Shown here one piece after another: positions 53,855-62,336 of a stretch of DNA of 64,000 bases. Within the stretch, counting starts at the first letter, position 1. Each line of letters starts with the position of its first letter. The notes beneath the pieces were generated by a model, which searched no databases, had not been told where the DNA came from, and saw nothing but the letters and a program-made list of their open reading frames with translations. The translations under genes and the position numbers were made by a program. Source of the DNA: Alkalihalobacillus pseudalcaliphilus (GTDB taxonomy: Bacteria > Bacillota > Bacilli > Bacillales > Bacillaceae_D); contig LFJO01000002.1 in NCBI GenBank assembly GCA_001038565.1, positions 508,844-572,843 on the forward strand, in the 5' to 3' direction.

Positions 53855-54487
53855 TTAATACATAAATCGGTTTTGGAATCGTAGCTGATCAAATTCCTGA
53901 ATGGTCTCAGGTTTGATATGTTTTCCGATACGGGCCATCAAACAATTAGCAGGGTGTGAGCTAATCTCTGGGTCATCTGTTGCAAACCAATATAAACCAC
54001 CGGCATTCATCATTTTTTCCATCATTTTACGATACTCCCAAACATCTAGTCCACTTCCTTTTAAATCCCAATGCCAATAATATTCAGTTGTAATGACAAT
54101 GTAATTTTCCATAAAAGGGTCTTGTGTTGAAAGGGCAAGGATCTTTTTGCCTGCTCCAATTCGACGATAGTCTGGAGCGATTTCAATGGCACCGAGTTCA
54201 ATTAAATTTTCTAGTCCACCTTCAGACCAACGTTCAAGAGGATCTGGATAGTGAAAAGTGACATAACCAACGACCATATTACCGTCACGGATAATATTAA
54301 TTCTTCCCTCAGGCAAATCAGCAATTTCTAAAATCGCTTCTTTTTGCTCCTTTACTGGACGGAATGATGTAAGGTCTTCGTGGAATTCATAGCCCTCGAG
54401 CCTATCTGAAGGAACGGGTCCTTCTAAGAAAATCGTTCTTTCTTGATAAGGGATTTCTAATGAGGCGTAGGTTTTAGGATGTTCCAT
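53855..54487 (-). CDS. acuA: protein acetyltransferase AcuA
   Basis: A 210-residue GNAT acetyltransferase. The acetyl-CoA loop lies in APDYRRIGAGKKIL, after a strand ELGAIEIAPDYR. In B. subtilis it acetylates the C-terminal lysine of AcsA and shuts the enzyme off. It is divergent from its target gene acsA across a 197-base control region that holds a CodY-like box and a palindrome. Confidence 0.93.
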   Translation of the reverse strand: MEHPKTYASLEIPYQERTIFLEGPVPSDRLEGYEFHEDLTSFRPVKEQKEAILEIADLPEGRINIIRDGNMVVGYVTFHYPDPLERWSEGGLENLIELGAIEIAPDYRRIGAGKKILALSTQDPFMENYIVITTEYYWHWDLKGSGLDVWEYRKMMEKMMNAGGLYWFATDDPEISSHPANCLMARIGKHIKPETIQEFDQLRFQNRFMY

Positions 54488-54557
54488 AATTGTACGTAAC
54501 CACCTTTAAACAAGCTTTTTAGCATCTTGATCTTATCATAACATAGGGAAAAGTGGT

Positions 54558-54572
54558 ATTTTTCAGAAATTT
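54558..54572. promoter_or_regulatory. CodY-box-like sequence between acuA and acsA
   Basis: ATTTTTCAGAAATTT matches the CodY consensus AATTTTCWGAAAATT at 13 of 15 positions. It lies upstream of both divergent genes. Confidence 0.5.
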
Positions 54573-54585
54573 AACTAAGGTTTAG

Positions 54586-54601
54586 TGACAATTCTTTGTC
54601 A
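54586..54601. promoter_or_regulatory. perfect palindrome upstream of acsA
   Basis: TGACAA-TTCT-TTGTCA is a perfect 6-base inverted repeat, 18 bases before the acsA -35 box. It may be an operator of an unidentified regulator. Confidence 0.4.
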
Positions 54602-54618
54602 TAATCGAACATTTTAAA

Positions 54619-54647
54619 TTGAATAAATTTTCAGGTTGTTATATAAT
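54619..54647 (+). promoter_or_regulatory. sigma-A promoter of acsA
   Basis: TTGAAT (54619-54624), a 17-base spacer and a perfect TATAAT (54642-54647). Confidence 0.8.
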
Positions 54648-54684
54648 AATGGTGAAATCTGAAAATAAGAGAGGAAGATGTCAA

Positions 54685-56400
54685 ATGAAAATGCAAGCGC
54701 TTCCATCTGTAAGTGGAAATCATAACTTAAAAGACTATGATGAGGCTGCCCAAAACTTTAATTGGGAGGCAGTAACACAGAATTTCTCTTGGTATGAAAC
54801 AGGAAAAGTAAACTTAGCATATGAAGCGATTGACCGTCATGCAGAAGGTGAAAAGGGGTCTAAAATTGCTCTTTATTACAGTGATGCTAAACGAGATGAA
54901 TCGTTTACATATGAAGATTTGAAACATAATTCTAACAAAGCTGCTAATGTTCTTAAGGATGTTGGCGTAACGAAAGGTGACCGAGTATTTATTTTTATGC
55001 CGCGTTCACCAGAATTATATTTTGCTTTACTTGGAACGATTAAATTAGGGGCTATTGTTGGTCCGTTATTTGAAGCATTTATGGAAGGTGCCGTACGTGA
55101 TCGCTTAGAAGATAGTGAAGCGAAAGTACTTGTTACAACACCGGCATTACTTGAGCGAGTGCCAGTTGGAGATTTACCAAACTTAGAAAAAATCTTAGTT
55201 GTCGATGATCAAGTTAAAGAGGATGATAAAGTCGTTGATTTCTTAGCACAATTTGAAAAAGCTAGCGATCAATTAGATATCGAATGGGTAGATTTAGAGG
55301 ATCCATTAATTCTTCATTATACATCGGGTTCTACCGGTAAACCAAAGGGTGTCCTACATGTTCATAATGCAATGATTCAACATTATCAAACAGCTAAATG
55401 GGTTTTAGATTTAAAAGATGATGATATTTATTGGTGTACAGCTGATCCGGGCTGGGTAACAGGTACATCTTATGGAATTTTTGGACCGTGGCTTGCTGGA
55501 GTAACGAATGTTGTTAAAGGTGGTCGTTTTAGTCCAGACGATTGGTATGAGGCATTACAGCAATATAATGTAACGGTATGGTACAGTGCACCAACGGCAT
55601 TTAGAATGTTGATGAGTGCAGGTGACGCTATTGTGAAAAAGTACGATTTATCAAACCTTCGACATGTAGCGAGTGTTGGTGAACCATTAAACCCTGAGGT
55701 CATTCGTTGGGGGATGAAAGTATTTGAAAAGAGAATTCATGATACATGGTGGATGACGGAAACGGGTGCTCAGTTGATTTGTAACTACCCAACCATGGAG
55801 ATTCGTCCGGGATCTATGGGTAAACCAATTCCAGGTGTTGAGGCTGCGATTATTGACAACCAAGGTCATGTTTTACCTCCAAATCGCATGGGGAATTTAG
55901 CGATTAAAAAAGGTTGGCCGTCGATGATGAGAGCCATTTGGAAGAATGAACCTAAATATAATAGCTATTTCGAAATTGATGGCTGGTATGTCTCAGGTGA
56001 CTCTGCTTATATGGATGAGGATGGTTACTTCTGGTTCCAAGGACGGGTTGATGATGTCATCATGACTTCTGGTGAGCGTGTTGGTCCATTTGAAGTAGAA
56101 AGTAAATTAGTCGAACATCCAGCGATCGCTGAAGCTGGTGTCATTGGAAAGCCTGACCCTGTACGTGGTGAGATTATTAAAGCATTCATCGCTTTACGTG
56201 ATGGCTATGAAGTGACAGATGAATTAAGAGAAGAGATTCGTGTCTTTGTTAAAAATGGTTTATCTGCTCATGCAGCACCAAGAGAAATTGAATTTAGAGA
56301 TAAGTTACCAAAAACTCGTAGTGGTAAAATCATGAGACGTGTCTTAAAGGCATGGGAGCTTGATTTACCAACAGGTGACTTATCAACAATGGAAGATTAA
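54685..56400 (+). CDS. acsA: acetyl-CoA synthetase
   Basis: Activates acetate to acetyl-CoA through acetyl-AMP. The 571-residue AMP-forming enzyme has the P-loop YTSGSTGKPKG, WMTETGAQL, the hinge VSGDSAYMDEDGY and, near the C-terminus, PKTRSGKIMRR with the regulatory lysine K548 that AcuA acetylates in B. subtilis. The frame opens at 54619, but ATG 54685 follows AGAGGAAG. Control by promoter, cre and acetylation genes next door forms one regulatory unit. Confidence 0.96.
   Translation: MKMQALPSVSGNHNLKDYDEAAQNFNWEAVTQNFSWYETGKVNLAYEAIDRHAEGEKGSKIALYYSDAKRDESFTYEDLKHNSNKAANVLKDVGVTKGDRVFIFMPRSPELYFALLGTIKLGAIVGPLFEAFMEGAVRDRLEDSEAKVLVTTPALLERVPVGDLPNLEKILVVDDQVKEDDKVVDFLAQFEKASDQLDIEWVDLEDPLILHYTSGSTGKPKGVLHVHNAMIQHYQTAKWVLDLKDDDIYWCTADPGWVTGTSYGIFGPWLAGVTNVVKGGRFSPDDWYEALQQYNVTVWYSAPTAFRMLMSAGDAIVKKYDLSNLRHVASVGEPLNPEVIRWGMKVFEKRIHDTWWMTETGAQLICNYPTMEIRPGSMGKPIPGVEAAIIDNQGHVLPPNRMGNLAIKKGWPSMMRAIWKNEPKYNSYFEIDGWYVSGDSAYMDEDGYFWFQGRVDDVIMTSGERVGPFEVESKLVEHPAIAEAGVIGKPDPVRGEIIKAFIALRDGYEVTDELREEIRVFVKNGLSAHAAPREIEFRDKLPKTRSGKIMRRVLKAWELDLPTGDLSTMED
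54690..54705. promoter_or_regulatory. cre-like site for CcpA inside the acsA start
   Basis: AATGCAAGCGCTTCCA fits the cre pattern WTGNAANCGNWWNCA, covering acsA codons 2-7. With the promoter above, it sits at about +36 to +51, a roadblock position. acsA is a known CcpA target in B. subtilis. Confidence 0.7.
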
Positions 56401-56413
56401 GAGATATACCGAT

Positions 56414-56448
56414 AACCTGATGATAGAGCCTAGCTCTATCATCAGGTT
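56414..56448 (+). terminator. intrinsic terminator after acsA
   Basis: AACCTGATGATAGAGC pairs with GCTCTATCATCAGGTT, then TTTT. Confidence 0.9.
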
Positions 56449-56562
56449 TTTTAGTGTGAGAAGAATATGACTAATGCTGTTGTCATCCCGCTTTGAGGAC
56501 AACCAAAACAGTAAAGGCCTCCGTAACAATTCGTTAAGGACCTTTTACGTCATTAAATGTCA

Positions 56563-56610
56563 CAAAAAAAGCCACTGACAAGGTATGGAGTCCATGTCAG
56601 CGGCTTTTCT
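56563..56610 (-). terminator. intrinsic terminator of the penicillin-binding protein gene
   Basis: GCCACTGAC and GTCAGCGGC form the stem; on the minus strand it runs into a T tract. Confidence 0.75.
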
Positions 56611-56623
56611 ACTTTAAAAATCG

Positions 56624-59539
56624 TTATTCATCTTCAGCGTCGTCGTCATCTTCGTTCTCTTCATTTTCTTGTTGTCGACGTTCTTCCTCTTCGCGTTCTT
56701 TTCTTTCTTCTTCTTCACGTTGTTTCCGTTCTTCCTCTTCACGTTCTTTTCTCTCTTGTTCTGCTTGGTTCTGTTTTTCTTCTTCGCTTATCCAATCGCC
56801 GCCACGTGCGACATCAGAAGGAGAAGATTCATTTCCGGTTGTATCAACAGCAGTTACCACATAAGCTCTTGAACCACCACCACTTACGTTATAACTGGTT
56901 GTCGTATTCATTTTAACATCGGCAATTTTCCTGAAATCATTACTGCCACTGCTTGCCGCATATACACGATAACCGACAATATCACTAGCTCCATGTTTAC
57001 TCCAAGAAAGATTAGAGCCACTAATGGACACACCAGAGACCTTGCCTGGCGAATTTCCATTATTAGGAGCATCATTTTGTGGGACGATATTTTTCATATT
57101 ATCCGGCAAATACTTACTAATATCATCAATATTCCATCGATCAAAGGAAACCGTTATACCTTGTTCAGTAAATTCAACGGGGGTATTACTTAAGGCACGA
57201 TAATTTTTCCCGTCAATGGTTACAAAACGTGCAGTACCACTACTATCTTGCTGTGATGGTACAAACTTCGAATTAAATAATTCCGATTTCACGTAACCTG
57301 CATCAGAACAAGCCTTAGATGGGAGTGTACCAGTTAACGTACAAACTTGTCGACTTACTATGCCATCTGGTGCTTGGAATCGTTCACCTGCAGCTAGTAC
57401 GTCAGGACGAATATCGTAAACGGCATTGGCAATATTAGCCCAAAGATTAAGGGTACGGCGGTTATATTCACTGTCTAACTTCATGTTATGCTCATAACCA
57501 GCCCATATGCCAAGTGTCGTTGCTGGGTTAGAGGCAACAAACCAATAATCTCTTTCATCATTGGAAGTACCCGTTTTTCCAGCCCAATCAATATTTCCTT
57601 TTAATTGGCCATTGATTCGTGACGCTGTACCATTACGAATAACCCCTCTCATCATATCTATCATTAAATATGAAGTTTGAGGTGTAAAAATATCTGTCGT
57701 TTGTACTTCGTGTTTATAGATGGTTTGACCATCTCTTGTTTCAATGGATTGAATCATATAGGATTCACTACGCTTGCCATTGTTTGCGAAAGTTGTGTAA
57801 GCATTAACGTTATCTTCTACCGTAATATCAAGCGGTCCCAAAACCGTTGACTCGTAGATACCGTGGCTTAAAGTCGTATGAAAACCTAATTTATCAAAGT
57901 ATTCTCGGTTGATGTCATTTTGGACCGTATTAAAAGCTCGGACAGCAGGTACATTTCGCGACTGCTCGATTGATTGTCTAACTGTTAATAAGCCTTTATA
58001 GCTGTTATCAAAGTTAGTAACAGGTTTTGCTTCTCGATCGTTATAATTCTCAGGTGTATCTGGAATGACAAATCCAGGTTGAACGGTACCGGTATCCATT
58101 CCAGGTGCATAGGCAAGTAATGGCTTCATCGTAGAACCAGTCGGGCGTCCTTTCATCGTCGCAAAATTAAAGTCCTGCGTAGAACTCTTTTCATTACGTC
58201 CACCAACAAAACCTAATATGGCTCCCGTTTGGTTATCAGTCAAAACGACGCCTAGTTGCTGTTGTTGACTTGTAATTTCAGGATCGATAGGACTTGCTTT
58301 ATCTCGACCGAAGAGATTCTCATTGGCGTTGGCCGCTTCTTGCATCACATCATAAATCTCTTTATCAATCGTTGTGCGAATAACATAGCCATTTCTTCTT
58401 AAATCCTGACGTGCGCTATGGCGGTATTCATTTTGAATGGAACGAATGTTTTCTATTTCTTCTTGTTGTTCTACCTCATCTTCGATTTCACGAGCCTCTG
58501 AAAGGAGAGCGGCTATATCTACGTCATCTTCTTCCATTTTTTTGTTAGCTAAAATAATCGTAGAGCGGTTTAATATATCAGTTGTTAAATAACGATAGTC
58601 TTGTAGTGGAGAAGCGACTGCACCAGTTAGGTTCTTACGAATATCGTAAGCGAGTGCTTCCTCATATTCTTGCTCCGTAATATAGCCTTCTTCATGCATA
58701 TTACGTAGGACCGTTTTCATGCGGTTGAGTCCAGCGTCAAAGTTCTCTTTTACTTCACCGGAGCTTGTAAATGGTGTATATCCAAACGGGCTTTGTGGTA
58801 ATCCTGCAAGAAAGGCCGCTTGAGGAATATTCACATCTTTAGCGTCCACACCAAAAACCCCTTGGGCAGCAGCCTGGACACCGGCGACTTGGCGACCTGA
58901 TGCATTTCGACCAAATGGAACGACATTAAGGTAAGCTTCTAAAATGTCATCTTTGTCCATGAATTGTTCAAGTCTAAGTGCAAGTAAAATCTCCGTTGCT
59001 TTCCGATCAAAGGATACTTCACTTGTTAAAATCTGTTGTTTAATTAATTGTTGTGTCAGTGTACTACCACCAGTTTGAACACTAGAATTAGCAAACTCTT
59101 GCAAGGTCGCTCGCAAAATAGCTTTAGGTACAATACCATCGTGTTCATAAAAATGTTCATCTTCTGTGGCAATAAGTGCATGTATAACATGATCAGAGAC
59201 TTCAGAGATGGATATTTCCTCTCGCTCTAATTCGGTTGGGACTTTGCCTAAATACACATCATCAGAGAAATATATTTCACTCGTTTCTTCATAGTCGTAA
59301 ATATCGACGAGCATTTCATCATGTGCTCGTAACGGTTCATCTGCTACTAACGAAGCGAAATATCCAGCAAAAGCTCCTCCGGCAAAGAAGAGCGACATTG
59401 TACCAAATATGATTAAGATTAATAAGAGATTCCACAATACTTGATAGGTAATGCCGATATTACGAATAATCTTTCGTTGGTGTAACCAGTCCGTAAACGA
59501 CTGAAGACGTTCGGAAATAGCTGAAAAGAAATTTTTCAT
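56624..59539 (-). CDS. class A penicillin-binding protein (PBP1A family)
   Basis: A 971-residue bifunctional wall synthase. A transmembrane segment (about 37-60) precedes the GT51 glycosyltransferase (ATEDEHFYEHDG, TGGSTLTQQLIKQ). The transpeptidase follows with STMK, SRN and KTGTS motifs. A fibronectin type III-like domain (about 830-910, VSGVSISGSNLSWSKHGASD) and a tail of about 50 residues of E, R, K, then D/E follow. ATG 59539 follows ACGAGGAGGTATCTT; an in-frame ATG eight codons upstream lacks a site. The exact PBP paralogue is not resolved. Confidence 0.93.
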   Translation of the reverse strand: MKNFFSAISERLQSFTDWLHQRKIIRNIGITYQVLWNLLLILIIFGTMSLFFAGGAFAGYFASLVADEPLRAHDEMLVDIYDYEETSEIYFSDDVYLGKVPTELEREEISISEVSDHVIHALIATEDEHFYEHDGIVPKAILRATLQEFANSSVQTGGSTLTQQLIKQQILTSEVSFDRKATEILLALRLEQFMDKDDILEAYLNVVPFGRNASGRQVAGVQAAAQGVFGVDAKDVNIPQAAFLAGLPQSPFGYTPFTSSGEVKENFDAGLNRMKTVLRNMHEEGYITEQEYEEALAYDIRKNLTGAVASPLQDYRYLTTDILNRSTIILANKKMEEDDVDIAALLSEAREIEDEVEQQEEIENIRSIQNEYRHSARQDLRRNGYVIRTTIDKEIYDVMQEAANANENLFGRDKASPIDPEITSQQQQLGVVLTDNQTGAILGFVGGRNEKSSTQDFNFATMKGRPTGSTMKPLLAYAPGMDTGTVQPGFVIPDTPENYNDREAKPVTNFDNSYKGLLTVRQSIEQSRNVPAVRAFNTVQNDINREYFDKLGFHTTLSHGIYESTVLGPLDITVEDNVNAYTTFANNGKRSESYMIQSIETRDGQTIYKHEVQTTDIFTPQTSYLMIDMMRGVIRNGTASRINGQLKGNIDWAGKTGTSNDERDYWFVASNPATTLGIWAGYEHNMKLDSEYNRRTLNLWANIANAVYDIRPDVLAAGERFQAPDGIVSRQVCTLTGTLPSKACSDAGYVKSELFNSKFVPSQQDSSGTARFVTIDGKNYRALSNTPVEFTEQGITVSFDRWNIDDISKYLPDNMKNIVPQNDAPNNGNSPGKVSGVSISGSNLSWSKHGASDIVGYRVYAASSGSNDFRKIADVKMNTTTSYNVSGGGSRAYVVTAVDTTGNESSPSDVARGGDWISEEEKQNQAEQERKEREEEERKQREEEERKEREEEERRQQENEENEDDDDAEDE

Positions 59540-59614
59540 AAGATACCTCCTCGTAACAGCCATATTATAGCATAGGATAAAGAAAGTGCCTATCCTTTAT
59601 CCAAATATTCCTAT

Positions 59615-59900
59615 TTGACATTTGTCTTATAAGTATGGTAAAAAGGAATCAATTCAATTATTAAACACGTTTGCTAAGAAAGGTATATAGGTGGAATCAT
59701 TTTAGTAGCAAAAAGAGAGCTGATGGTTGGTGTGAATCAGCACGAGATGATTTTAAATTACAGACCTGGAGCATTTTTCTTGTGAGTAGCAAGAAACGGT
59801 TACGCCGTTATCGTCTTGAGTGGAGGCTTATTTTGTCAGCTTCAATTAGGGTGGTACCGCGATAACCTCGTCCCTGTTTTGGGAGGAGGCTTTTTTGTGT
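59615..59900 (+). promoter_or_regulatory. T-box leader of tyrS (tyrosine specifier)
   Basis: A TTGACA -35 box (59615-59620) begins the unit. Stem I starts near GAGAGCTGATGGTTGGTG (59715-59732). The specifier is TAC (59759-59761), a tyrosine codon. The T-box AGGGTGGTACCGCG (59848-59861) and a terminator (CTCGTCCC...GGGAGGAGG then T run, 59867-59897) follow. Uncharged tRNA-Tyr should allow read-through into tyrS. Confidence 0.94.
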
Positions 59901-59920
59901 TTTAAAAAGGAGGAATAAAC

Positions 59921-61156
59921 ATGGAAGAATTAAAATTAACAGCAGAACAAGAACAAGAGGTGACACGACAGGTCCAACTATTGCAACGAGGCGTTGTTGA
60001 GATTATTCCCGAGGACGAATTTCGTAAAAAAATTGCTAAATCTGTTGTAACAGGAAAACCACTAAATATTAAGTTAGGCATGGACCCTTCAGCTCCAGAC
60101 GTTCATATAGGTCACACGGTAGTTCTACACAAGTTGAGACAGTTCCAAGAATTAGGGCACCATATTCAAATGTTGATTGGTGATTTCACGGGAAGAATTG
60201 GTGATCCAACTGGTAAGTCAGAGACGAGAAAGCCATTAACGAATGAGCAAGTATTGGCAAATGCTCAAACTTATGTGGATCAATACGGAAAAATTTTAGA
60301 CATGGATAAGGCGAGCTTACTTTATAATTCAGACTGGCTGCAAAAATTAAATTTTGAGGATGTCATTCAACTAGCAGGGAATATGACCGTAGCTAGGATG
60401 CTGGAGCGTGATGATTTTGAAAAACGTTACAAAGCAGGCCAACCAATATCTATTCATGAATTTTTCTACCCGCTTATGCAAGGTTATGACTCAGTAGCTA
60501 TGGAAACAGATATTGAAATTGGTGGGACCGATCAGAAATTCAACTTATTAATGGGCCGACAATTACAAGAATCCTATGGACAAGAAAAACAAATTGTGAT
60601 GACTTTACCTCTGATCGAAGGATTAGATGGGGAACGTAAAATGTCTAAATCATTGCATAACTACATTGGCATTGATGAAGAGCCAAACGAAATTTTTGGT
60701 AAGTCGATGTCGATACCTGACGAGCTCATGGTTAAATACTATAAGTTGGCGACAGATATTCCATTAGATGAGCTTGCGAAGCTTGAAGAAGGCTTAAAAG
60801 ATGGCTCCGTGCATCCACGTGACGCGAAGATGAATTTAGGAGCTAAATTTGTTGAAATGTACCACGGTAAAGCACAAGCCGATGAGGCCATTTCTTACTT
60901 TAAAACCGTTTTCCAAAAAGGGGCTCTGCCAGATGATATGCCTGAGGTTAAATGGGAGGGCGAGGCTTCACTTTGGATCGTAGACTTGTTAGTTTCATTA
61001 AACCTTCAATCATCAAAAGGAGAAGCAAGGCGTATGATTCAAAATGGTGGCGTGAAGTTGAACGGTGAAAAGGTCGATGATGTTCAATTACAAGTCGATG
61101 TTCAATCAGGTCTCATCATACAAGTAGGCAAAAGAAAGTTTGTAAAAATTGTATAG
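59921..61156 (+). CDS. tyrS: tyrosyl-tRNA synthetase
   Basis: A 411-residue class I synthetase. HIGH reads HIGH at 62-65 (VHIGHTVVL), KMSKS at 240-244 and a C-terminal S4 domain at about 345-411 ([18 protein letters not shown]). The sequence [16 protein letters not shown] and the N-terminal extension match the TyrZ-type branch of TyrRS rather than the classical B. stearothermophilus/B. subtilis TyrS branch (VGGATGLIGDPSG). It nevertheless stands at the tyrS locus. Controlled by the tyrosine T-box; AAAAGGAGG precedes the ATG. Confidence 0.95.
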   Translation: MEELKLTAEQEQEVTRQVQLLQRGVVEIIPEDEFRKKIAKSVVTGKPLNIKLGMDPSAPDVHIGHTVVLHKLRQFQELGHHIQMLIGDFTGRIGDPTGKSETRKPLTNEQVLANAQTYVDQYGKILDMDKASLLYNSDWLQKLNFEDVIQLAGNMTVARMLERDDFEKRYKAGQPISIHEFFYPLMQGYDSVAMETDIEIGGTDQKFNLLMGRQLQESYGQEKQIVMTLPLIEGLDGERKMSKSLHNYIGIDEEPNEIFGKSMSIPDELMVKYYKLATDIPLDELAKLEEGLKDGSVHPRDAKMNLGAKFVEMYHGKAQADEAISYFKTVFQKGALPDDMPEVKWEGEASLWIVDLLVSLNLQSSKGEARRMIQNGGVKLNGEKVDDVQLQVDVQSGLIIQVGKRKFVKIV

Positions 61157-61167
61157 CAAATATGATG

Positions 61168-61195
61168 ACGGTCTCTAAGTTAGAGGCCGTATCTT
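61168..61195 (+). terminator. weak hairpin between tyrS and lrgA
   Basis: ACGGTCTCTA pairs with TAGAGGCCGT but the tail is poor in T, so some read-through into lrgAB is likely. Confidence 0.45.
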
Positions 61196-61236
61196 TATGG
61201 AGATTCGTAAAAGAAACGAGCTAGGGGTGTGCATGC

Positions 61237-61617
61237 ATGAAGCTTATTTTTTTGGTCGGTACAATCGGTCTACTTGTGTTATATTATGGAATCGGATCGT
61301 GGATTCATCAAAATTTTATTCCTTTTGTTCCTGGTAGTTTAATAGGTATGCTTCTCATGTTTGTAACGTTAATAGTAGGGAAGGACAAACTTTATAATAG
61401 GGGCAAAAAAGGGGCGAGTCTGCTCATTATGTATTTACCACTTTTTTTCGTTCCCGTTACAGTAGGTATCATTGAATATTCGGAGCTATTATCAGGCGTA
61501 GGTCTCTTTCTTTCTATGACTTTATTATTAAGTACGATCGTCGTGTTAACGATTACTTCTTTATTGATTGAAAAAAGTGTGAAGAACAAAGGAGTATTGA
61601 GGGAGAGAGATCAATGA
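61237..61617 (+). CDS. lrgA: LrgA/CidA family holin-like protein
   Basis: A 126-residue protein with four hydrophobic helices (about 1-20, 27-46, 62-82 and 88-108) and the family segment FIPFVPGSLIGMLLMF. LrgA/CidA proteins are membrane pore-like proteins tied to murein hydrolase export and to pyruvate transport in some Bacillus. CidA-like versus LrgA cannot be settled. The stop overlaps the lrgB start (ATGA), as usual for the pair. The inducing LytST system is not in the window. Confidence 0.88.
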   Translation: MKLIFLVGTIGLLVLYYGIGSWIHQNFIPFVPGSLIGMLLMFVTLIVGKDKLYNRGKKGASLLIMYLPLFFVPVTVGIIEYSELLSGVGLFLSMTLLLSTIVVLTITSLLIEKSVKNKGVLRERDQ

Positions 61618-62294
61618 TAATAGCTTTCATGTGGTGCTTGATAACCGTAACTATTTATTTAGTTAGTTTACACTTTTATAGAAAAACAAAGTGGAGCTTA
61701 CTGTTACCTGTCTTTTTTTCTACACTAGTCATTATCATGTTACTGTTAGTATTTGACATACCATTTTCGACCTATCATTCAGGTGGTCGTTTCGTTGATT
61801 TCTTTTTAGGACCAGCGATTGTTGCACTTAGCTTTCCTTTGTATGCTCATCGAAAAAGATTATTGAAAATATTACCTACTATCTTCTTTTGGTTAACAGT
61901 TGCGTCATTTCTAGCGATGTTGTCAGGTACATTTCTACTCTGGCTTTTTGATGTCCGCTTGGATTTGATTACGTCGATGTTATTAAGAAATACAACAGCA
62001 GCGATCGCTATTGAGCTCGCCCATATGTATGGAGGTATAGCATCCTTTACAGCAGCTTTATGTACAATTTCTGGTATGATTGGGGCTATTATGGGACCCT
62101 ATATTTTTAAAAAAGCAAAAATAGAAACAGTGTTGGCAAAGGGAATTTCGATGGGGGCAATTGCTCATGCAATTGGAACAGCTAGATTGATGGAATTTGA
62201 CGATGAGGCAGGGGCTATAAGCACGTTATCCTTTTTACTCATGGCGATTGTCGCTACTTGTTTGACTCCCTTATTTCTCTGGTTTTATTCATAA
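61614..62294 (+). CDS. lrgB: LrgB/CidB family membrane protein
   Basis: A 226-residue protein with about seven hydrophobic segments and the LrgB motifs FDIPFSTYHSGGRFVDFFLG (62-81, ending in the PAIVALSFPLY strand) and GISMGAIAHAIGTARLM. It is the partner of LrgA, forming a two-protein transport or lysis-control unit. It starts inside the lrgA stop codon. Confidence 0.9.
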   Translation: MIIAFMWCLITVTIYLVSLHFYRKTKWSLLLPVFFSTLVIIMLLLVFDIPFSTYHSGGRFVDFFLGPAIVALSFPLYAHRKRLLKILPTIFFWLTVASFLAMLSGTFLLWLFDVRLDLITSMLLRNTTAAIAIELAHMYGGIASFTAALCTISGMIGAIMGPYIFKKAKIETVLAKGISMGAIAHAIGTARLMEFDDEAGAISTLSFLLMAIVATCLTPLFLWFYS

Positions 62295-62295
62295 A

Positions 62296-62334
62296 AAAAC
62301 TCGCTTCAGGTTCTTTCACCTGAGCGAGTTTTTA
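62296..62334. terminator. shared hairpin between lrgB and the binding-protein gene
   Basis: AAACTCGCTTCAGGT pairs with ACCTGAGCGAGTTT, with A and T runs on the two sides. Confidence 0.9.
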
Positions 62335-62336
62335 GC

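Noticed and set aside
56557..56916. 119-codon plus-strand frame opposite the PBP tail
   Set aside because: It is the reverse complement of the low-complexity charged tail; leucine- and phenylalanine-rich, without a ribosome site.
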